Positions 14,135 through 22,568 of a stretch of 23,874 nt of DNA are shown piece after piece (position 1 is the stretch's first letter; every line of letters begins with the position of its first letter). A program made the translations under genes and the position numbers. The notes beneath the pieces were generated by a model that made no database searches, was not told the DNA's origin, and saw nothing but the letters and a program-made list of their open reading frames with translations. This DNA is from JAJRXG01 sp964640065 (GTDB lineage Bacteria > Bacteroidota > Bacteroidia > Chitinophagales > Saprospiraceae): NCBI GenBank assembly GCA_964640065.1, contig CAZXIE010000044.1, positions 1 to 23,874 of the forward strand, read 5' to 3'.

Positions 14135-14965
14135 ATGCGTAACCTGCTTTCTATACCCTATCCTCGAAAATCTCTAAGTAGTTATATCGGTATAGTCACA
14201 GGCATCGGTCTGACTGTCAACTTTATCTTGATGGTATTTCAACCATTTGGTACCGCGACCTTTCATCATCCTCATAAGTTTTGGATTTTATCGGGATATG
14301 GAATCTCTATAGCTCTGGCCGGAGCACTCTATTACATTGCTAGCTTTAGTTTGTTTCATCGAGATGGACATAAAAGTTGGAACATCGTATCGGAAGTAGT
14401 AGATCTCTTCCTCAGTGCACTCTTGAGTATGATCGCCACATATGTGTACTACAAATGTGTTTTTGGCGGACCCGTCAATATTAGGAGTTTCTTAGAGTTC
14501 TTGTTGATGGCAGGCACGGTAGCTCTCATCCCAGTCTTAATCAGCTTTTTTTATCTGTACTTCTCTTGGAAGGATGTCATCTCCAGTCAAGTAAGTGATC
14601 AAAGTGAAGGATCGGAGCTTGATCAGATCACACTGATAACAGGTCAAAACAAGACGGACAAAATCAAAACCAAGCTTGGAGATCTCATCCTTGCTAAGGC
14701 TCAGGATAACTACGTGATGTTATATGTGAAAGACGAAAAAAAGATACAGAAACATCTCATCAGAAGCACACTCACCAAGATCCTCGAGCAACTCGACGAT
14801 GAGATCTTTGTGAAAACTCACAGATCCTACTTCGTCAATCGTCATCATATCAAAAATCTCGCCGGCAACAAGAGTAAAGCAGCTGTTATTATAGCTGATA
14901 TCGACAAAGATATCCCCGTATCACGATCTATGTATGATCAGGTCAAAACTCTCGTAAACAACTGA
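14135..14965 (+). CDS. Membrane-bound LytTR-family transcriptional regulator
   Basis: 276 residues with four predicted transmembrane helices (about 17-37, 49-74, 84-108 and 118-145). A short linker leads to a C-terminal LytTR DNA-binding domain (about 175-272) with KTKLGDLILAKAQDNYVMLYV, the RSTLTKILEQL helix and FVKTHRSYFVNRHHIK, the last being the most conserved LytTR stretch. There is no receiver domain, so a signal is probably sensed in or near the membrane. This four-helix LytTR layout is common in Bacteroidota. Its ATG follows directly after the stop of the quinone-reductase-like gene. The target genes are unknown; the outer-membrane protein and S41 peptidase genes downstream are close candidates. 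A perfect stem-loop lies 15 bases past its end. Confidence 0.88.
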   Translation: MRNLLSIPYPRKSLSSYIGIVTGIGLTVNFILMVFQPFGTATFHHPHKFWILSGYGISIALAGALYYIASFSLFHRDGHKSWNIVSEVVDLFLSALLSMIATYVYYKCVFGGPVNIRSFLEFLLMAGTVALIPVLISFFYLYFSWKDVISSQVSDQSEGSELDQITLITGQNKTDKIKTKLGDLILAKAQDNYVMLYVKDEKKIQKHLIRSTLTKILEQLDDEIFVKTHRSYFVNRHHIKNLAGNKSKAAVIIADIDKDIPVSRSMYDQVKTLVNN

Positions 14966-14979
14966 TAATCAGTTAGTCT

Positions 14980-15029
14980 GTGGCGAATGACAAGGATCTT
15001 GTTATTGGCCCATTCTTGTCATTCGCCAC
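14980..15029 (+). terminator. Long perfect stem-loop (15-bp arms)
   Basis: Arms GTGGCGAATGACAAG (14980-14994) and CTTGTCATTCGCCAC (15015-15029) are exactly complementary around a 20-base loop. It follows the LytTR gene and precedes the outer-membrane protein gene. No T run follows, so it is not a textbook intrinsic terminator. It may still end transcription, protect mRNA ends, or be a DNA element. Confidence 0.5.
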
Positions 15030-15111
15030 TGAAGTCTGTTACTGACCACCTACCTCGGCAAGGAGTGAGAATACGCCTACATATTTGTGTCAGAATCTAA
15101 AACTGAAAGAC

Positions 15112-15909
15112 ATGAAATACACAATTATCACACTCGCACTACTCTTGACTAGTAGTCTTAGCGCACAGGAGATGAACTCCTTTAAGCAACAAGAAATAGG
15201 CGTCTCTATCGGGATCCGATCTTGGAATATCCAAGAACAACGCTACTCAAACAGAACTAAGCAAACCTCTGTACTCAACTTTGGTATCCATCATGAAAAA
15301 GTCACTGACGCATCGAGAACTTACTTCTCAGCAAAGTTCGGCATCAACTTCAGACCTAAAAAAGGTGAAGGGTTGAGATATGGTGTGCTCAACCCTGATG
15401 TCAGCTTTAGTTATCAGAGAAAAGCTAACAACACCTGGATCGGACCCTACCTATCGCATCAAACACTTCTCACGCAAGCATCGAACACTCGTGGTCTCTT
15501 CAACAACAACCCTGTTAGCTATACCATGCTCAGCAGCCTTGGTCTGGCCGTAGATCAAACATTTGACATTAGCGATTCAAACTTTGAACTCACAGCAGGG
15601 GGAAGAGTGGCCTTGCTTAATCATTCGATAAGACCATCCTATGCTCACCCGTATCCTGATGAATTCTTAGTAGAAGGAGTATTTGACCCAACAAGAGAAG
15701 GCATGGCACCAGCTATCTTAAGAAGTGGTAAGATCAGAAGTGTAGATAAGGTCCAAAACTTCAGAGTTCGATTTGGTATATCATACTCTATAAGCAACTC
15801 ATTCAAATTAGGTCTTGCTTATGAAGCTCAGATACTCTCGACTAAAGAAGAAAAGTCTATACGAGCTTATAGTAACGACATCTCTTTACGCATATCACAC
15901 ACGTACTAA
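15112..15909 (+). CDS. Putative outer-membrane beta-barrel protein
   Basis: 265 residues. The start is placed at ATG 15112 because the signal peptide MKYTIITLALLLTSSLSAQ begins exactly there; a TTG nine codons upstream would add only a polar leader. The mature part is made of alternating hydrophobic/polar strands ending in aromatic residues (for example IGVSIGIRSWNI, SVLNFGIHH, YFSAKFGINF, LGLAYEAQIL). The chain ends ISLRISHTY, with a final aromatic residue as usual for outer-membrane barrels. No specific family is recognised. The S41 peptidase lipoprotein gene follows after 36 bases in the same direction, so the pair is likely an operon. Upstream, CATATTTG (15080-15087) is a near match to the TAnnTTTG promoter box. 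Confidence 0.7.
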   Translation: MKYTIITLALLLTSSLSAQEMNSFKQQEIGVSIGIRSWNIQEQRYSNRTKQTSVLNFGIHHEKVTDASRTYFSAKFGINFRPKKGEGLRYGVLNPDVSFSYQRKANNTWIGPYLSHQTLLTQASNTRGLFNNNPVSYTMLSSLGLAVDQTFDISDSNFELTAGGRVALLNHSIRPSYAHPYPDEFLVEGVFDPTREGMAPAILRSGKIRSVDKVQNFRVRFGISYSISNSFKLGLAYEAQILSTKEEKSIRAYSNDISLRISHTY

Positions 15910-15945
15910 TCAACCTCTCATCACTAACAATTAAAATATACTAAA

Positions 15946-16941
15946 ATGAAAAACATATTTATCTCCATAATAGCTCTCTTGTCTCTAAGCTCTTGTTCTC
16001 AAGCAATCTATGAAAGTGGAACAGCCACTGATAACAAAGCCCTCTACGACGAATTCTGGAATCACGTACACAAAAACTACATCTACTTCGATGAGAAAAA
16101 TGTGGACTGGGATGAGGTATACGCGAAGTACGGAAGTACTATAACTGACATGACCACTGAGGGAGAATTATTCAAGGCTATGGAATCTTCTTTATTAGAA
16201 TTAAAAGATTCGCATATCAACCTTGGTTCCACTTTCGGGATAGCAAAGAGACATGACTTTAGAGATGGATATGAGATACACTTTTCTCTAGAGAATATAG
16301 AAAACAAGTACACTACCTCTGGGCTCAAGAAGTCTAGTATCTTCTCATATGGACATATCAATGAAACTACACCTTATATCTATGTTCCTAAGATGGCTCA
16401 TGTCCAACACCTTAGAGCTCTCATGCGAGAACTAACTTCAGATGAAACTACATCTATCATACTCGACTTAAGAAATAACGGCGGTGGGGATAGTAATCCA
16501 GTACATCAACTACTTGGCGATTATGTAACCGAAAAAACATATCTCGGAGGGTACATCGAAAAATCAGGACCGAGTATAGATGACAAAACTGATCCCCTAG
16601 GAGTATACGCAGAACCGACTAGTGATTATCATTTTGACGGTAAGGTCTTCTTACTCATCAACCGGGGAGGATATAGCGCCACTTCTTATATGGCAGCGAT
16701 GGTTAAGGCCATACCCAACTATACAGTTGTCGGCCAAGTCACAGGAGGAGGTGGTGGTGGCACTGCAGGATTTGAATTGTCTAACGGCTGGTTGATGGCT
16801 GTATCGGTTAGTGACTTTGTAGACATCGAAGGCAACAGCATCGAGTCAGGAGTCGAGCCAGATGTGAAAGTTGTAAACTCTAAAGAGGATATAGAAGAAG
16901 GAAGAGATCCTATGCTGGAAGCAGCCTTGTCTCTCAGATAG
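15946..16941 (+). CDS. S41-family peptidase lipoprotein
   Basis: 331 residues with a lipoprotein signal (lipobox LSSC, Cys17), so it is anchored in the cell envelope. The N-terminal cap (about 25-115) resembles that of tail-specific (C-terminal processing) proteases. The S41 core follows: SIILDLRNNGGGDSN (170-184), the nucleophile region INRGGYSATSYMAAMVKAI with Ser244 as the likely catalytic serine, the VVGQVTGGGGGG turn (261-272), and the family ending ESGVEPDVKV (300-309). No clear PDZ domain is seen, as in many short Bacteroidota members. It probably cuts envelope peptides or proteins, perhaps together with the barrel protein encoded just upstream. A hairpin terminator follows 14 bases after the stop. 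Confidence 0.85.
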   Translation: MKNIFISIIALLSLSSCSQAIYESGTATDNKALYDEFWNHVHKNYIYFDEKNVDWDEVYAKYGSTITDMTTEGELFKAMESSLLELKDSHINLGSTFGIAKRHDFRDGYEIHFSLENIENKYTTSGLKKSSIFSYGHINETTPYIYVPKMAHVQHLRALMRELTSDETTSIILDLRNNGGGDSNPVHQLLGDYVTEKTYLGGYIEKSGPSIDDKTDPLGVYAEPTSDYHFDGKVFLLINRGGYSATSYMAAMVKAIPNYTVVGQVTGGGGGGTAGFELSNGWLMAVSVSDFVDIEGNSIESGVEPDVKVVNSKEDIEEGRDPMLEAALSLR

Positions 16942-16954
16942 ATTTTTGATTCTA

Positions 16955-16985
16955 TAAGAGGTCCAGATTTAATCTGGGCCTCTTA
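16955..16985 (+). terminator. Hairpin terminator between convergent genes
   Basis: A 14-pair stem (16955-16968 with 16972-16985, one G-T pair) closes on a three-base loop and is followed by GTATTTTAG. It begins 14 bases after the S41 stop and lies between that gene and the convergent lipoprotein gene. The T tract is modest, but stem strength and position support termination of the plus-strand operon. Confidence 0.75.
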
Positions 16986-17026
16986 GTATTTTAGAGGATA
17001 TGGTTCATGATGATCTGCCCTTGTCA

Positions 17027-17800
17027 TCATGGCACAACTTGCCAGTTGAGATATTCATATTCTGTTTTTGTGTGGAGTACCCTACGATCTTCGTCAACGA
17101 GGTAGCTTCCTCGGCTAGTTGGAAGTAAAAAGCCGCTTACAGTAGTATAATCTAGGTTTTTGATATAACTATAATGTCCATCATGCCTTATCAAGTAGGC
17201 TACCATCCTCGCATCCTGTGTATCGAAATAATACCACCAAATATCTGATTGTGTATGATGCGGATTTTTATCAGCATCGTATACTGCCTTGATGACATCT
17301 ACTTCCTGTCCATCTTCTAAAGACTCCTTTCCTTCATAGCTAAGGAGAACTCCTTTATCAATCATTTTGAAAGGAACGTTGATCACAAATAGTGAAACGG
17401 TTATACTATTGTTTAGTGCTGATGGGTCAGCAGAACTATCTGGCTTATCAGCCACGTATTTGATAACCTGATTATCCACTGATTTAATTTTATGGGACTT
17501 GCTATCATCTCCTTTCCAGCTGATATTGATGCTAGATGGATCGCGATAATAATAATCATGAGATTGGAAGATCTCTGACTCAATTTCTCCAGACTCAGCA
17601 AGATTTTTTGTACGCTTTTGGTAATGAAGCTCCTTTTTGTTCTGCCAATTTTCTAATCCTCCTAAAGTCGAAAAAGACTTCTTCAAGATGGAAACTACTT
17701 GTTGATCATTGATGTGGGCATAAGGATCTAAAGAAGTCTTTGAACTAGCACAACCGAGTATAAGGGTCCAGCATAAAGCATAAAAGACATAGCGTATCAT
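17027..17800 (-). CDS. Putative lipoprotein of unknown function (DUF6503-like)
   Basis: 257 residues with a lipoprotein signal (hydrophobic YALCWTLILGC, Cys17). The mature part has an early helix (VVSILKKSFSTLGGLENWQNKKELHYQKRTK) followed by many beta strands and a segment SDIWWYYFDTQDARMVAYLIRHDGHYSYI. This looks like the Bacteroidota lipoproteins grouped as DUF6503 or similar outer-membrane carrier-like (LolA-type) folds. That family name is from memory and not certain. It stands alone, converging on the S41 gene, and is preceded by about 200 gene-free bases. No enzyme motif is visible. Confidence 0.65.
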   Translation of the reverse strand: MIRYVFYALCWTLILGCASSKTSLDPYAHINDQQVVSILKKSFSTLGGLENWQNKKELHYQKRTKNLAESGEIESEIFQSHDYYYRDPSSINISWKGDDSKSHKIKSVDNQVIKYVADKPDSSADPSALNNSITVSLFVINVPFKMIDKGVLLSYEGKESLEDGQEVDVIKAVYDADKNPHHTQSDIWWYYFDTQDARMVAYLIRHDGHYSYIKNLDYTTVSGFLLPTSRGSYLVDEDRRVLHTKTEYEYLNWQVVP

Positions 17801-18005
17801 AAGATCTATTGCAAGAATTAAACGTTACACAACTTAGGCATAATCATCTGGAAAGCGAAAGTCAAGAGTTATCAACAACTGATCTGAGGAATATATTAAT
17901 CTCCTATCTTCAAAGGAGAGACACTAAGAAAAGTACTGACTATATAGCATTGATATCTGGTTATCGCCTACTCCATGTGCATGCTATGCTTTACCGCATA
18001 GATAC
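17801..18005. other. Gap between the lipoprotein and propeller genes
   Basis: 205 bases that must hold the promoter of the minus-strand lipoprotein gene and the end of the subtilase operon transcript. A weak 6-bp hairpin CTATGC/GCATAG with a 6-base loop (17984-18001) lies next to the 18006 stop. I saw no T-rich terminator and no convincing gene; the plus-strand open frame here runs into the propeller gene antisense and is not credible. Confidence 0.5.
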
Positions 18006-20618
18006 TCATTGGCACCCATCTTTTTGTACTGTTAATTGTGCACTCTGGTTGACTGTAAGGCTATTCACATTTATGTTTGGGCTAGAAAGAGTAGCGCTAT
18101 TTGCAACTGTCGAATTAGAAATGGAAATGGAATTACTTGCCCTATTGGTTCCTGAAATAACTTGATTATTAAGTGTTAAAGTACCATTACAATCTTGCGC
18201 CAGGTCGTCTGTAGTATAGATTCCTCGGCCATGCGTCGCTATGACCATCTGTAAGTCGGAACTTCTATGTTTAATCATATCAATTCTTGTATTGGCAAGT
18301 CCTGCGTTTGTAGGACCCCAGTCTGTATTATTTCCATTGATATTGTCAGTACTCCATACGCCAAGTTCTGTTGCTATAAATGCCTGATCTGCATTTACTG
18401 GATTGAACATAGCCCACCTTACTGGCATATCAGGTAAGTTACCTTCTACTGCTCTCCAAGTTGGATTAGCGGCTGTGGCATTAGTGGATTCGTAGACGCT
18501 TGTTATCCCATAATTAGAAAGAGTTACTAGCATATGGTTTTCATTGCCCACTTCGATTTCTACACAAGAAATAGCGTGTCTCGATCCCAAACCAAGGTCA
18601 AAAATGGTGGTAGCGTTTTTGTTGCCTCCGATGTGAGCGTTATTGACACGCCGTACGGTTCCATCATCAAAACCAAAGTATACTCTTCCTGAAACATTGG
18701 GGGATAAGCGAACATGCCATGGTAAGTTATCTTGAAGATTGGTAGGGAAGCCGTTTACAGTGACCGTTGTTAAAGTAGTACCTCCCGTAGTAGGATTATC
18801 CCATCTACGATAGTTACCAGGTTCGTGGGTCATGTATACTTTTTTATTTATATCATCATATTCTGTAGGATTGACAAACCTTCCTTTTGAACCATCACCA
18901 ATAAGAACTGAGGTCTGCCACCTATCCGTAGTAGCGTGAGTGAAATCTTTAAAATTAGACGCGATCTGAATATTAGCATTTGACTGATCTATATGGCAGA
19001 ACATTCCATCACCTGGTTTTACCGTTTCAGCTGTTCCGATTGCAATTTGATCTAGTGAAAGCACTCCATTATCTTGGGTGCCACCGAGATAATAATTACT
19101 ACCTGCTTGTGGGTCTAAATCAGCTGAGTAATACTGTGTTATGTTTAGGCCATTGCCCAGAAAAGAAAAGTCTAATCCATTGAACGCATTATTCGATTTA
19201 TATATACCCCCATCATTGGCAACATATACTTCATTAGAATTTTTGAAGAATATCCCGTGTTGATCTGCGTGTACAAATTGAAAATTGTTGCAGTCTGCTT
19301 GCCAGTTAGATAATTGAAACCAATCATCCCGTAGAAAAATACCTGTAAATGGGTCAAAAACGATATTGCATAAAAATAAGTCGATCCCACCTACCAATAT
19401 ACTATTGGGCGCTCCTGGATACACTGCGAGTGCTAAATCATACCAATCTTGTCCTCTAGTAAAGTCTGCTCCTCCGAACTGATCACAATCTGTCCAGTTG
19501 GGTACAATGACAGGAGCCCATGCTAGTTGTGGATTTATAGCAGGGTTTGATATAAACTCTGGTAAACTCCGATAAATGGTAGGTGGAAGACCTACGCCAT
19601 TATTGTCTACCAGGGTATTTTCGCAGAGGAGATAATAGTGGTATGGAGCGTCAGGAGATGTAGCTATTTCTATTCTTGACTCAAAAGATTCTGACTGTCT
19701 TAATAATCCCCAGCTTGTTCCTCCATTGTCACTAAACCAGACTCCATCGCTTTCTGTATTGATGAAGTTGCCAATGTTAGAAGCATCCTCAAGCCGACCT
19801 CCAAAAGCTGCTAAGACTCTCCCATTAGCAGCGATTTCAACATCAGTACAAAAATCATGAACACCTCCACTATTTCCTTTCCATATGAACCAACTTGTTC
19901 CTCCATCTCGTGTAAATAACAAACCACCATGGCTGGCATTTGTACTACTTGTAGCAGCATAAAGTGTAGAGGTGCCTTGAAACACTTGGACAACCAGTTT
20001 ATTGACAAAATCAAAATCCCTATTGTTATTGGTAAAGGGGAGATGAGTAAATGTCTGTCCACCATTAGTAGACTTCCATATGCCTAGACCTCTTCCTGAA
20101 GATCCCACGCTTTCGCCTGCACCAAAGTAAATGATATCTGGATTCTGAGGGTCTTGAGCGAGGCTTGTGATCGTCATGCTATTGAAGAATTCATTAATGG
20201 GATTCCAAGTTTGACCATCATCTGTAGACTTCCATAGTCCTCCTCCCATACCACCAGTCCAAATGGTTCTACCTGTTGGATCGTTAGCATCAAACAATAC
20301 TGACTTCGTCCTTCCAGCTATATTTGTAGGACCTCTCTCAGTCCAATTAATACCTGCTATAGCGGCCTTTTCTTTGAGCTTTTTTTGAGTGTAACTCTTA
20401 GCTGCTATCAACCTCTCTGATGGAACTTCTCTTGTCTTGGGATCTTGAGTAAAAGCGACCTCTTGGGCAAACCTTTCCCCAATCCTTTGCTGCAGCGCTA
20501 ACCTTTTATAATTCTTCGAAGAATTTGAATCTCCTTGTACATAGACAAATACAGTACTGATGCCTATAAAAAGTAGCAAAAAGAAAGATCGAAAGTATAG
20601 ATTACTCCTAGTATTCAT
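18006..20618 (-). CDS. Secreted BNR/sortilin-type beta-propeller protein
   Basis: 870 residues. An N-terminal hydrophobic segment (about 10-28) acts as signal peptide or anchor. After a charged helical region comes NWTERGPTNIAGRT (91-104), the usual entry to this family. Asp-box repeats of the sialidase/sortilin propeller type follow: STDDGQTW (131), STNGGQTF (183), TRDGGTSW (236) and SDNGGTSW (296), with later blades less regular. The last 60 residues form a separate Ser/Asn-rich strand domain (VISGTNRASNSISISNSTV) ending DGCQ. It matches the short C-terminal domain of Saprospiria surface proteins whose end is Gly-Cys-x-COOH (GCX_COOH type). Such propellers are annotated as glycosyl hydrolases, but no sialidase active site is visible; protein or polymer binding is equally likely. 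It is second in an operon after the subtilase, with a 28-base gap. Confidence 0.83.
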   Translation of the reverse strand: MNTRSNLYFRSFFLLLFIGISTVFVYVQGDSNSSKNYKRLALQQRIGERFAQEVAFTQDPKTREVPSERLIAAKSYTQKKLKEKAAIAGINWTERGPTNIAGRTKSVLFDANDPTGRTIWTGGMGGGLWKSTDDGQTWNPINEFFNSMTITSLAQDPQNPDIIYFGAGESVGSSGRGLGIWKSTNGGQTFTHLPFTNNNRDFDFVNKLVVQVFQGTSTLYAATSSTNASHGGLLFTRDGGTSWFIWKGNSGGVHDFCTDVEIAANGRVLAAFGGRLEDASNIGNFINTESDGVWFSDNGGTSWGLLRQSESFESRIEIATSPDAPYHYYLLCENTLVDNNGVGLPPTIYRSLPEFISNPAINPQLAWAPVIVPNWTDCDQFGGADFTRGQDWYDLALAVYPGAPNSILVGGIDLFLCNIVFDPFTGIFLRDDWFQLSNWQADCNNFQFVHADQHGIFFKNSNEVYVANDGGIYKSNNAFNGLDFSFLGNGLNITQYYSADLDPQAGSNYYLGGTQDNGVLSLDQIAIGTAETVKPGDGMFCHIDQSNANIQIASNFKDFTHATTDRWQTSVLIGDGSKGRFVNPTEYDDINKKVYMTHEPGNYRRWDNPTTGGTTLTTVTVNGFPTNLQDNLPWHVRLSPNVSGRVYFGFDDGTVRRVNNAHIGGNKNATTIFDLGLGSRHAISCVEIEVGNENHMLVTLSNYGITSVYESTNATAANPTWRAVEGNLPDMPVRWAMFNPVNADQAFIATELGVWSTDNINGNNTDWGPTNAGLANTRIDMIKHRSSDLQMVIATHGRGIYTTDDLAQDCNGTLTLNNQVISGTNRASNSISISNSTVANSATLSSPNINVNSLTVNQSAQLTVQKDGCQ

Positions 20619-20646
20619 TTAACGTGATTTGGTTGATGTTCAAAGT

Positions 20647-22470
20647 TTAGTTAGTGCAGTCACTAATATTTACTTCAAGTGTGCTCATCTGTTGAGCTTG
20701 AAAATTGCCTTCTAATTCAATTCCATTTTTAGCATTATACCGAACTGTATTAGGGGAATTGATGCTGGCTGATGAGTTGATCAAGTTGGAAGCATTGATT
20801 TCTACCGAAGCATTATGTGGTAGAGTGAGACTTCTGTTTTGCGGACACTCAGACACTTTCTGCAGAGCAGCCATAACGTCAAGCTTACCATGACCCCAAC
20901 TCACATTAGGTGTAGCACCTGTGAATGCATCTGATCTTGCAGTAGATTGGAGGATGGATTTCACTTCGGCAGCTGTGAGTGTGGGATCTATCTCTAGCAT
21001 GAGAGATATGACTCCTGCTAATACAGGATTAGCTCCACTTACGGCAGAAATCTGGCCGTACATAGCATTCGTATTTTCGGTGATGTTAGCTTGGATTGTA
21101 GCGAAGAATGAATTTGGAGCGTATGCTCCAAAGTTGACGTTACCAGGTACAGAGATATCGATACCTATCCTACCATCTTGCGTTGGTCCGATACCACTTC
21201 CTGTCCATAGGCTTCCGATTCCATTTTGATGTCCTACTGACGTTTGTTGCTGTCCATTGATATCAGTCCAGTTCTGAAGGACATAGGAGTTTGGGCAGAT
21301 GTTATGGTGAGCACTTGCCAAATCCCAGATGGTATATCCAGGCTCTATGAAAGTGGTAAACTCGCTTGAAGTTCCAAAAATCCAAGAGAGGTTCAGTATA
21401 GCGTCAAACCTCCCGTCTTGGATGTTGACACCATGCATCCTAATCGTGTATGTCCCATTAGGTCCGAAGAAGTCGATAAGCAGTTCTCGTCTTTGGTTAG
21501 TAGAGCCAAAGAACTCTGCGCTAGCACCTCGATTAAAAAAATTAAACTGTGTTGTTAGGTTATCCTCTGCTCCTGAGGGAGTCGTAATAACTGGGTAAGG
21601 ACCAAAAGAGGCAGTAGGCGTGATGATCTCAAAACGGACATCATCATCTTCGCTATACCACATATCAAAACGGACATTGGCTGTGCGTTTTTCAAAAACA
21701 AGATCAATGCTACTTCCCTGGAGGAACGCTCCTCCTGCATGATTATCTACATCACCTTCATCCCCAGAGCCACAAGTGAAGATCTTTCCTTCAATACTAG
21801 GTCCTACTTTGGTATCCAGCATACGAGCGAGCGCGCTGCTTCCATCCATCGGCCCTTGTATAGAACCAAAGTTGGCTATCATAGAAACTGGCTTTCCAAG
21901 ATTGTCTGCTACACTTATAATAAAATCTATAGCATCTTCAAGTGAATTGTCTATTTCACTAAAAGGTGCTTCAGCAGGTTGACCGTCATGAGCTGGAGCC
22001 CCTTCACTTGTAATCTTTATAACAATTATATCTGCTCTCGGCGCTATGCCAACTGTGCCTAAGACACTTCCACTTCCATCTCCAGCAGCGACACCCGCAG
22101 TAGCAGTACCATGACCCGAAGCATCTCTAGTAGCTAGCAAGACACCTGTTGTCAAGGCTTGGTTGATATCATTTTCATCATAGAATGTTCCTTTACCAAA
22201 AGGATTATTCGTGGCAGTAGCTCCTGTATTATCAGATAGATCCCAGATGTGTATGATTCGAGTAGTGCCGTCTGCCTTTATAAAGTCTGGATGAGTATAG
22301 TCTATGCCTCTGTCAAGAACAGCAACGATGGTGCCTTCTCCAGTAACACCATAGGCATCTATGGCTTCGGATAAACGAATTTCATCATAGAGAGCAGTAG
22401 ACTGACTAGAAATGGAAAGTGATAATCCAAGTATGGCCAAGATCGTGGAAAAAGCAGTGAAAGTTCTCAT
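20647..22470 (-). CDS. Secreted subtilisin-like serine protease (S8) with unusual oxyanion residue
   Basis: 607 residues. A signal peptide (1-22) precedes an S8 domain. The catalytic Asp53 (AVLDRGIDYTHPDF), His120 (DASGHGTATAGVAAGDG) and Ser478 (ISAVSGANPVLAGVISLML) are all present. The serine block departs from the common GTSMAAPHVAG, and the oxyanion-hole Asn (AAGNEG) reads Asp237 in CGSGDEGD. A beta-sandwich-like insert (about 240-370) splits the protease domain. After the closing helix (VKSILQSTAR, GHGKLDVMAAL) a short C-terminal domain (542-607) follows, with SLTLPHNASVEINASN and an end SDCTN, like that of the propeller protein downstream. It is first in a two-gene operon. The fold is certain; how much proteolytic activity it has is not. 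Confidence 0.9.
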   Translation of the reverse strand: MRTFTAFSTILAILGLSLSISSQSTALYDEIRLSEAIDAYGVTGEGTIVAVLDRGIDYTHPDFIKADGTTRIIHIWDLSDNTGATATNNPFGKGTFYDENDINQALTTGVLLATRDASGHGTATAGVAAGDGSGSVLGTVGIAPRADIIVIKITSEGAPAHDGQPAEAPFSEIDNSLEDAIDFIISVADNLGKPVSMIANFGSIQGPMDGSSALARMLDTKVGPSIEGKIFTCGSGDEGDVDNHAGGAFLQGSSIDLVFEKRTANVRFDMWYSEDDDVRFEIITPTASFGPYPVITTPSGAEDNLTTQFNFFNRGASAEFFGSTNQRRELLIDFFGPNGTYTIRMHGVNIQDGRFDAILNLSWIFGTSSEFTTFIEPGYTIWDLASAHHNICPNSYVLQNWTDINGQQQTSVGHQNGIGSLWTGSGIGPTQDGRIGIDISVPGNVNFGAYAPNSFFATIQANITENTNAMYGQISAVSGANPVLAGVISLMLEIDPTLTAAEVKSILQSTARSDAFTGATPNVSWGHGKLDVMAALQKVSECPQNRSLTLPHNASVEINASNLINSSASINSPNTVRYNAKNGIELEGNFQAQQMSTLEVNISDCTN

Positions 22471-22487
22471 TCTAAAATTCTTAGTAA

Positions 22488-22495
22488 CAAAGATT
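22488..22495 (-). promoter_or_regulatory. Possible -7 box of the subtilase operon
   Basis: On the minus strand the octamer AATCTTTG matches TAnnTTTG at all fixed positions but the first. It ends 17 bases before the subtilase ATG, giving a leader of about 10 bases. No clear -33 TTG is present. Confidence 0.3.
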
Positions 22496-22548
22496 CAGCT
22501 ACATCGGATAAGAACCTATACCAGAATACCTACAGTTCTAGATTCGGT

Positions 22549-22568
22549 CCTATATGAATCCATATAGA
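22549..22568. repeat. Palindrome copy E in the subtilase/sensor divergent region
   Basis: CCTATATGAATCCATATAGA differs from CCTATATGAATTCATATAGG at two positions, and its arms CTATATG and CATATAG are perfectly complementary. It lies about 80 bases upstream of the subtilase start and 75 bases upstream of the sensor start. Confidence 0.7.

Noticed and set aside
15085..15111. TTG start nine codons upstream for the outer-membrane protein
   Set aside because: The added residues are polar and would precede a complete signal peptide that begins at ATG 15112.
17809..18165. 118-codon plus-strand open frame
   Set aside because: It starts with TTG, shows no recognisable protein pattern and overlaps the 3' end of the propeller gene antisense for 160 bases, where the propeller's C-terminal domain is convincing.
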